Part shown: positions 57,300 through 64,000 of the stretch, in pieces
How the letters are laid out: every line of letters begins with the position of its first letter
How positions within the stretch are numbered: position 1 is the stretch's first letter
Source of the DNA: Cycas panzhihuaensis
Taxonomy: Eukaryota > Cycadophyta
Direction of reading: 5' to 3'
Length of the DNA: 64,000 bases
Assembly: GCA_023213395.1 (NCBI GenBank)
Contig: CM041465.1
Coordinates: 17,484,001 to 17,548,000 of the forward strand
Made by a program: the position numbers and the translations under genes
Notes under the pieces: generated by a model
Seen by the model: only the letters and a program-made list of their open reading frames with translations
The model's database searches: none
What the model was told of the DNA's origin: nothing

Positions 57300-58418
57300 C
57301 CCATGGATGACCTTACTTCGAGTAGAGGAAGTACTAGAGGGAGTGGAAGCAATGGGACCATGATGGTTGTCAGGTTGCTCAACTTCCTCGCAAGACTATG
57401 AAGGAGAGTCAAAAAGAGGCTCCTTGGAAGGAGCGAAAGGCAGCTCTTTGAAGCCATTACCCACGAGGGGTAATGAGGGAGAAGAACTGACGATGGGCGG
57501 GTCAACATAAGCGATGACATATGACACGCAAGAGTGGCTAGCCTCACCAACGAGAGAGATTTTAGACGGGGATCTAGAACAAGACGGGTGCGACCTACTG
57601 GTGCGGAGGAAAGAGACAGGGTGAAGACAATCCTCGTCCTCGTCATGTGACTTGTCATCACTAAATGAAGCGAGGTACCCGTAACTCCCAATGCTAATAG
57701 GGGCAAACTGCGTGAGACTAGGAGAAGAAGATGCAGGATCTCCTTCAGATGGGTTAGGTATGCCAATAGAGCAAGTCGAGGCATGCATAGAAGGACCTCA
57801 GTTTGCCAAATTGGTGGAACGAGTTTGTTTGGTAAATGGGCGTTCGCGGGGAATCACTCTTATCCATCCATCATGGATAAATTTAAGTTGTCCCCAAAGA
57901 GTCAAGCACACAGCTCCTATTTGGTTGAGCCATGGACAACCTAGAAGGAGGTTGTAGTCATCGTCAATGTCGAGGACTACAATGTCAGCAAGAATAGTCT
58001 TGCCCTCAAGGGTGAGCAGAATCGCGACAGATCCCAAAGGGGTCTTCTCGCTACCATCATAACCTTGGCATCACCATGGAACAGGTTCCAAGGCGGAGAT
58101 GCCAAGCTCTTACATGACACGCAAGGGCATGGCATTGACAGAAGAACTGTTGTCAACAATAGTCCTTCGAAGGGTACAGTTGGGTGTATCGATAGTGATA
58201 GTGAATGGGAAGTTCTACTTATGTTCCCTTTCACGAGCGGGAGGAAGATCCTTAGGATCAAATGAGATAACAGGTCCACAACTTTGGGTAATACCTAAAG
58301 CATGGACAGGCACATCACTTGATCCTAAAGCTTCCAGGAGGAGGGCCCACTGCTCAGGACAACTCCTCAAAACGTCCTTCAAGGACATTCCTGCGACAAC
58401 AGTATGAAATTCATCCAT
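57300..58418 (-). pseudogene. G3 protease and linker
   Basis: MSLKDVLRSCPEQWALLLEA, then PFTITIDTPNCTLRRTIVD followed by NSSSVNAMPLRVM at about 58160-58115. The retropepsin active-site triad is DNS where G4 and relatives have DNG; GGT to AGT would disable it. The C-terminal half follows (LTLEGKTILADIVVLDIDDD, LLLGCPWLNQIGAV, the helix typical of Tat proteases). A Ser, Asp and Glu-rich linker to RT occupies 57300-57790. Confidence 0.88.
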
Positions 58419-60878
58419 GATAGAGAAGGGCTTACCCTTTACCGTAGGCTGGGTAAGTGCCCTTTAGAAATCGTAATGACCTGGCTGTACAGGAATAGCC
58501 TTAGGAAAGAGAGGTATTTCTGGAGGAAGGTTCTCCAGAAGAGGGTCAGAAGGAGCAGAAGAAGAAGAAGCTCCCGCTGCTTCCTTGGCGGCCTGAGACC
58601 GTGTAAGGGCATAGGAAGGAGTTGCTTCAAGCAACTGGATCACCTTCTCCCCCTTGTTCTGGGGTCGCGAAGGTGATGGGGTATGATGGCTAGGGGAATG
58701 AGAGGAAGAAGATGAGTTCTAGGTACCCTTCCCTTTATCGCGGGAAGGACGGGGATCAGGTGATCTTCCCCGGTTCCGGTTATTTTTGGTTTAGGTGTTG
58801 CGATCACGTTCCCCATGTTTAGGGAATAGATCCTTGTGAACTGGTTGGTCCAAATTAGGTCTTGAGGCCCCTTTGGGGGAAGAGTCGCGTCGGGGGGTAT
58901 CCTTAGGATGCTGGGCCCTACAACGCAAATCATCATGGAAGCACTCCCCATGAATGGAGCACCACTTCTTCTCAAGCTTAGGATCTGGCCTTCTCGCTTG
59001 AGAGGACTAGGCATTTCCATTCTTGGGGAGAGGAGCTTAAGTTGTTTACTGGACTTGTTTGTTGGATGTAGGAGATGAAGGAGCCTGAAGCTTGAGTTCC
59101 TTCATCGTATGCTCAAACGAGCATATGGTTGATGTGAGAGGGTTTAAAGTCCTCTCAGTCAGATGAGAGGAAGACCAGGTAGGTTGTGAAGGTTTGGTAT
59201 CTTTAGTTGGGGGTGGTGCCTCACGGTGCTGTGAGGCCTTAAGAGGTTTCTTGAGACCGGCTTGGATCTCAATAGCTTCCAATGCCAAACACTTGGTGAT
59301 CATAGAGCCACATGTGGTCGCCCCCATTTTAAGGACTTCCACATGCACTTTGGGATGAAGTGCATTGACGAAGAGGTCTCGCTTCAACTCCTCGGGCAAT
59401 GTTGCCTTAGTGGAGTGAAGCAAGTCATGAAATCACTGCATAAAGTCACAATTCATTTCATCGTGACCTTGTTTGAGTGAAAGGAGCGACTTCATTCCGC
59501 TCTCGAACGGACAGGCTATATCAAAATAGTTGATGAACTTGTCCACCAATTGCTAGAATGAATGGATGGAATGGGTAGGGAGATGGTAAAACCACTTAAG
59601 GGCGTCACCCTGCAAGGATCGTAGGAACAATTTCATTAAAATGTGGTCGTAATCCCAGTAATTGATGTATGCCATAGAGAAGCTATGCACATGCTCTGCC
59701 GGGTCCTGTGATGAAGTTCCGTCGAATCTAGGAACTTCAGGAGGATGAGGCGGAAGATTGGTTCTTAACATCTCAATGGATGGAGGTGTTGACCTAAAGT
59801 CTATGAAGGGGCCTGCCCTTGCCTAGACCATAGGATCAACGGATGACGTAGCGGGTAATGAACAAGGAGAAGATGGGGGTGGCACACCTATCCCTCCTTG
59901 AGGAAATGCCCCTTACTGGGAAGAGGCGTGGGGGTAGGTGCCTTGGAAGGGAGTCGGGTTCCCTCGCGAAGGCACAATAAATGGAATTGCGCTGGATAAT
60001 GGAAAAGATGGATGCAGAATCGGGTTTTGCCCATATGGACCACCCATAGATAGAGCGACCCCATATGGGTGTAGCGGATCCACCCCATAAATTGGGAGAT
60101 GGCTTCCTCTACCCTGCCCCTAAGGTTGAGAAGTATACCTTGGGGGAACGTAGAAGGAAGCACCAACATGTTAGTTTTAAGAGTGTGTGGAAGTGGGTCC
60201 CACATCACTAATAGTCGAAAGGTTAGTAGGACCGATAGGCCTACTAGGAAAGGTATGTACCATATTAGGGGATGGCACATTAGTTTGGCTAGGGATGGGT
60301 ATGCTAACCTTCAATTGAGGGAAAGACATACCACGGGAAGATCCTGAAACACTAGGACCTTGATGAGAAACGGAAGGTGCAACATGTGCCCCCATTACAA
60401 GAGTAGGAAAGGAGCAGGACACATGCATAGGCATAAAGGGATTGGTTGTCAAAAGAAGAGTAGATGAGGATGAGGCATGCGGGGGAGGAGCGAAAGAAGA
60501 AGAGACTCCTATATGCAGAGCATCCTCAAACCATCCAGGACGTGGTTGGAAGTGTGCCGCGTGGTAACACTCGTTGAGAGCTTCAACTACGTTGACATGA
60601 GGGGTTCCTACATACTCGTAAGAGTTAGTTGGGACCTCAAATAAGGTAGGTCCCTCGGGATGCTCCTCATAAGAGTCACTGATTAATTGGTAAGTCTCAA
60701 GAGGAATGGATCCTTCTACTGCATGGGTAGAGGGATGGACATTGAGCAAGTGATGTTGGTCATTCAGGTAATAAAGGGGTTCATCACCCTCCTAGGTGGA
60801 CCCCGAAATAGAGGAAGGGAAATCATGGATTTCTAAAGTTGTGGTGTAGTAGGCCCAATCAGAAGAGTATCCCTCCAT
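58419..60878 (-). pseudogene. G3 gag
   Basis: ATG 60878 gives MEGYSSDWAYYTTTLEIHD, the same start as G2 and G4. The N-terminal half is Pro and Ser-rich with HPYGVALSMGGPYGQNP-type repeats; the region at residues about 370-500 is the Retrotrans_gag-like core (VPRFDGTSSQDPAEHVHSF, DALKWFYHLPTHSIHSF, LLSLKQGHDEMN). Near residue 640 KKWCSIHGECFHDDLRC is a CxxHxxxxHxxxxC finger, with all Cys and His kept. A basic tail, then SPSHHTPSPSRPQNKG, leads to the protease. About fifteen in-frame stops, chiefly TAG. Confidence 0.9.
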
Positions 60879-61127
60879 AGTCAAATTGGAATCTGACAAA
60901 GGAAGAGGGTGATACTCAGGGTCTTCTAACAATGGAGGTAGACTGCATAAACAATGAGAAAAGCATCGCATGCAAGGTCAACTAACAATGTTAGGGAAAA
61001 AAGAGAGGGCGGTAAAGGCACACACGTTGGGGGCTGCCCAACAAAGAGATCGAAATAGGTGAAAAAAGGATCACAAAAAGGTAGCAAAACCAACGGAAGA
61101 GAGCGGAAACTAGCTCCCTTACTGGCA
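60879..61127 (-). other. G3 leader between PBS and gag
   Basis: About 250 bp, no reading frame. It is short for a Tat or Ogre element, some of which have an extra ORF here. Confidence 0.65.
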
Positions 61128-61146
61128 GTCTCCAGTATAGTCGCCA
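61128..61146 (-). other. G3 primer-binding site
   Basis: On the minus strand TGGCGACTATACTGGAGAC, one base after the LTR end. Same type as G2 and G4. Confidence 0.82.
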
Positions 61147-61147
61147 G

Positions 61148-63807
61148 TGGACATGCGTCTACGGGATAACTACCTAACTAAATAGGAATGGTAAGAGCGG
61201 TTGGTAATATGATCGAGAAAGGGACCTATAAGTAGGGCAAGTACCATGCAGGGCGCCCCGTGTGTCAGAGCGCGAGTTCGGGACCTGTAATGGAATATAG
61301 CTACCAAAGGGTGATCCCCCCACTTCGAACAAGAGGTGAGGAGGTGTAGGGTTAGCCTGGGTTGACCTAAGGGAAGGATCCTCCTACCCTTGGATGGCCG
61401 GAAGGGGAAGGAGAGGAACCTTCAAGGGTTTCCCTAGAGCAATGGGAAACAAAGAAGGATAGGCAAGCGGGTAGCCTAAGGACGGAGTCAAAGTATGCCT
61501 AAGCAACCTAACCAAATGCACAAATGATAAAGAGGGAAGGAAGCTGGTACGGCAAAAGGAGGGAAAGGGTGAAAGGGAAGGTTTCCCAAGACCTTTTCCT
61601 ATGGCTAAAGAAGATGCATACAACAAAGTAAATAAAGTAAGAACCAAAAGTAAAGTTGATTCCTTTCTGTTTCTAGTGAGTTAATTACTACTTATGTAAA
61701 GGAAATTCAAAAGGAAAAGGTGATAGAGTGGAGCAAAAATGTGTACCTGGAATGGAAGCATGTCATGATGGTGGCACTCCCAAGGGACACCCACAACTAC
61801 TCTACAAGGTGCAGCGGTCGTGAAGCATCGCAGCGGATCAGAATGAGGGGCTCCCTTACCTTCTTTGGAAAAATACTAAAGTACAAAACCAAGGAAAGAA
61901 AGAGACCAAATACTAGCAATAAATGGAGTATGAAAGTACAACATGCATGGAAACACTTACCAGCAAAGGGATAAATGGAGAAAGTTCCTTTGTGCTTTCC
62001 AGACACCTGTAAGTAAACGACAACCTCCCCCTTTCCAGAGAAAGGGTACTAACATGCAATGGCAAGATCCTAACAATACATGTCTATGTAAAACAAATAT
62101 AAACTTAAACACGTGTGAGTTAGTATCAACACAATGATGATAATATGTAAAGGAGGATAACCAAAGCAAATGGAAAGTAACTGGTAAGCCTTGGAGTGGC
62201 CCACCTTCTACAAAGAACAACCCCAACCTCCCCTAAAAGCCATAAGGCAACGAGGGCAAGGCTAAGAAAGATGGCTGGAAAATAATAGGAAGAGAGTTGA
62301 AAAGAGCCAAAGAAGACCTATGGTAAGCCGGGGTGCTATGAAGAGTAAACTGGGCTACCAGGAAAAGAGTTGGGCAAAGAACAAGCGGTCAGGACTTACA
62401 TGAGTTGCCCAGACCTAAGTACAAGCCCCCAAACCAGCGCTGCAACATGTGACAATGCTGATTTCAGCAGTTAAGGAAGGCCCAACAAACCCTTGTTTGA
62501 GTGCCAAGGACAGCACGAGGTAAGAGGGAAGGTTTGAGGGGCTAAAAGCTACTTGAGGAGCGTGGAAGGTGGTACAGAATCCACCCAGCTCTCTCCCAAA
62601 CCCTATGCAACCCCTCTTTACCGCTACCTTGAGCAACAAATGCAGGTAAGGAGGCATTAATAATAGGAGTAAAACAATCCAATACAAAAGGGAAAACAAC
62701 CTTCACAAACCCAAGCAAGAGGACAAGCAAGATAAGGCATCGATTAAATAGGAAAATAACTCAAATCAATGAATACCTGAGAAGAGGAGGTGAGGCTCTT
62801 GCCTTAGTCAAGGGATGGTAAGGAGAGGCTGAGAAATTAGCCCAAAAACTGTGGTGTAGTAGGTTTGGAACCCTGCTAATGGAGTTGGAGGAAGAACACC
62901 TGCACTTGGAACGCTTAATGGTTGCCCAGGTAAGAATCCGTTGAGATCTCTCTAAAGGGGCCCTCTCCAAGGTGTGTGAAGGGCTGGGAAGATGTCCTAG
63001 TCACAGCAAAGGAGAGCTGGGCACTGGAGGAGAGGCGCAAGTCCTATAGCAGTAGTAGGGTAGCAGAGAATAGTAGAGCACAGAGTGGTTTTCTTGAGGA
63101 GCAATCTAAAAAGTGAGCCAAAAAGTCCTAAAAAATGAGTAAATGATGACTTAAATACCCAACCCAAACCCTAAAGCAAGCAATTAGGGCGTGGCTGGTA
63201 GCGAGTTAAGTCACGAGACATGTGGCAGTTTCGTAATAAATGCAAAATTGCCACGGCGGATTTAAAAAAATAAATTAGAACAGTCATCCCACTGCAAAGT
63301 CCGCGGTACCGTGGATTTTCTAGTGGTACCGCGAAAATCACGGCAGTATTTGCCTGGAGGCAAAACCAGGCCCGGCCAGCTAGTCTAGGCTATGGGCAGA
63401 TGACAGAAAGGGCCAATAGGGGCCTGAGACACCTACCCAGGGGTAAATAAGCCAACAAACAAGTCCAAAAGAGCAAAAATAGGGCTCAAATGGAGTGGCA
63501 AGTCAACCACATAATGACGGGTCATCACACAGGCAGAGGTGGTGCAAGCCAAGTGGATCTTGGAGCGAGGAGGGTAGAATGCAGGAAGTGGAGTGGCCAC
63601 CAGGGTGCCACACTTGCTGGGAGTGTGCCCCTTCTATAGTCGTCATAGGCTAAAATAAGTGTAGACGAAGACAAAATTGTCTACAAGGCCACAAACATAC
63701 AGACATACAAGCAACACTCATCAAAAGAAAGTGATGATAAGGTAGGAAACATACCTACACTTACCTGAGTCAGCAATTCCGTATCCATTCCTAGAAGCTG
63801 AGAAACA
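61148..63807 (-). repeat. G3 5' LTR
   Basis: 2660 bp; plus coordinates TGGACATGCGTC...GAGAAACA. In a 120-base sample (48181-48300 against about 61691-61810) I count about 12 differences, nearly all transitions at or next to CG sites. It should carry the element's promoter, reading leftward. Confidence 0.94.
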
Positions 63808-64000
63808 CTGTCCATAAAGATCCTTTCCCCAAACATAGGGAATATGATTGAAACACCCAATAAAAAGGTAACAGAAATAGAGGAAGATCCCCAAACCCTT
63901 GCCCTTCATAAGCTAAAGGGAAGGGTGTAAGGAACTCCTCCTCTTCTTCTCATTCTCTTGATCACCATACTCCTTTCCCCTCTCGTTCCCGAAATAAGGG
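63808..64000 (+). pseudogene. G2 gag, part 3
   Basis: After a short duplicated target site, the plus strand reads HKDPFPKHREYD(stop)NTQ, RNRGRSPNPCPS and KGVRNSSSSSHSLDHHTPFP. This is collinear with G3 gag HKDLFPKHGERDRNT, RNRGRSPDPRPS and NSSSSSHSPSHHTPSPS, so it is the direct continuation of 47636. It runs off the window. Confidence 0.9.

Larger units (their letters stand above)
47637..63807 (-). mobile_element. G3: complete Tat-like gypsy element, 16.2 kb
   Basis: The one gypsy copy complete from LTR to LTR. Minus strand: 5' LTR 61148-63807, PBS, gag-PR-RT-RH in one ancestral frame (60878 to about 55520), integrase in the next frame, antisense PMD/coiled-coil gene, extra RNase H, polypurine tract, 3' LTR 47637-50291. 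Flanks ATGTC (47632-47636) and CTGTC (63808-63812) are a 5-bp duplication with one mismatch. The surrounding G2 gag reads on across it. It has the highest CG content in the window, so it is likely the youngest gypsy insertion. Confidence 0.95.
36866..64000 (+). mobile_element. G2: Tat-like gypsy element, split by C2 and G3
   Basis: Plus-strand element inserted in the G4 LTR. 5' LTR 36866-39990, PBS 39992-40010, gag in three pieces (40240-41382, 46684-47636, 63808-64000). The three gag pieces join in the same order as G3's gag when C2 and G3 are removed, which is the best proof of the nest. Its pol genes lie beyond the window. Confidence 0.9.

Noticed and set aside
57257-57784. 175-codon minus-strand frame rich in Leu and Ser
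   Set aside because: Shadow of the protease-RT linker in another frame; the linker frame continues into RT and matches G4.
59888-60280. 130-codon minus-strand frame
   Set aside because: Out of frame with G3 gag, which reads through the same region with homology to G2 gag.
1-64000. Integrated pararetrovirus or env-bearing retrovirus-like element
   Set aside because: No movement-protein, coat or envelope-like frame with a membrane segment was seen; all RT regions belong to copia or gypsy elements with LTRs.
1-64000. CRISPR array or bacterial operons
   Set aside because: No regularly spaced repeats; the whole window is plant retrotransposon DNA.

Overview
This window is nuclear DNA of a land plant, most likely a seed plant with a large, slowly purged genome; the species cannot be fixed from the sequence. 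I see no intact host gene, no rRNA or tRNA gene and no CRISPR array. Almost every base can be assigned to nested LTR retrotransposons, all broken by stop codons.

Two families dominate. The first is a Ty3/gypsy family of Tat/Ogre-like organisation (copies G0 to G4) with LTRs of 2.7-3.2 kb and a full length near 16 kb. Its sense-strand order is 5' LTR, PBS, gag, aspartic protease, RT, RNase H, integrase, then a long 3' region and the 3' LTR. The 3' region carries an antisense two-exon gene (plant-mobile-domain-like exon, intron, coiled-coil exon) and a second, RnhA-type RNase H just before the 3' LTR. The second family is a Ty1/copia group (C1, C2, C3 and solo LTRs S1, S2) with LTRs of about 620-660 bp, an initiator-Met-tRNA-type PBS and the usual gag-PR-INT-RT-RH order, probably Tork-like.

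Layout: 1-1562 is a minus-strand gypsy LTR (G0) inserted in G1. 1563-9850 is the 3' part of G1 (+), holding solo LTR S1. 9851-15125 is an old copia array C3 (-) in the order RT-RH / LTR / gag-INT, holding solo LTR S2 and a tRNA-derived SINE. 15126-36865 is G4 (-), holding copia C1 (26441-31694) and a 282-bp solo LTR of another family. From 36866 to the window end is G2 (+), inserted in the 5' LTR of G4; its gag is split by copia C2 (41383-46683) and by G3 (-, 47637-63807), and resumes at 63808. G3 is the only gypsy copy seen from LTR to LTR.

The insertion order is readable: C3 is oldest, then G1 and G4, then G2, then C2 and G3. Most stop codons in the older copies are TAG/TAA at former Gln codons or TGA/TAG at former Trp/Arg codons, and CG dinucleotides are scarce except in G3. 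This is the expected scar of cytosine methylation and deamination. The most interesting content is the 3' module of the gypsy family: an intron-bearing antisense PMD-like gene next to an extra RNase H, seen in three independent copies.
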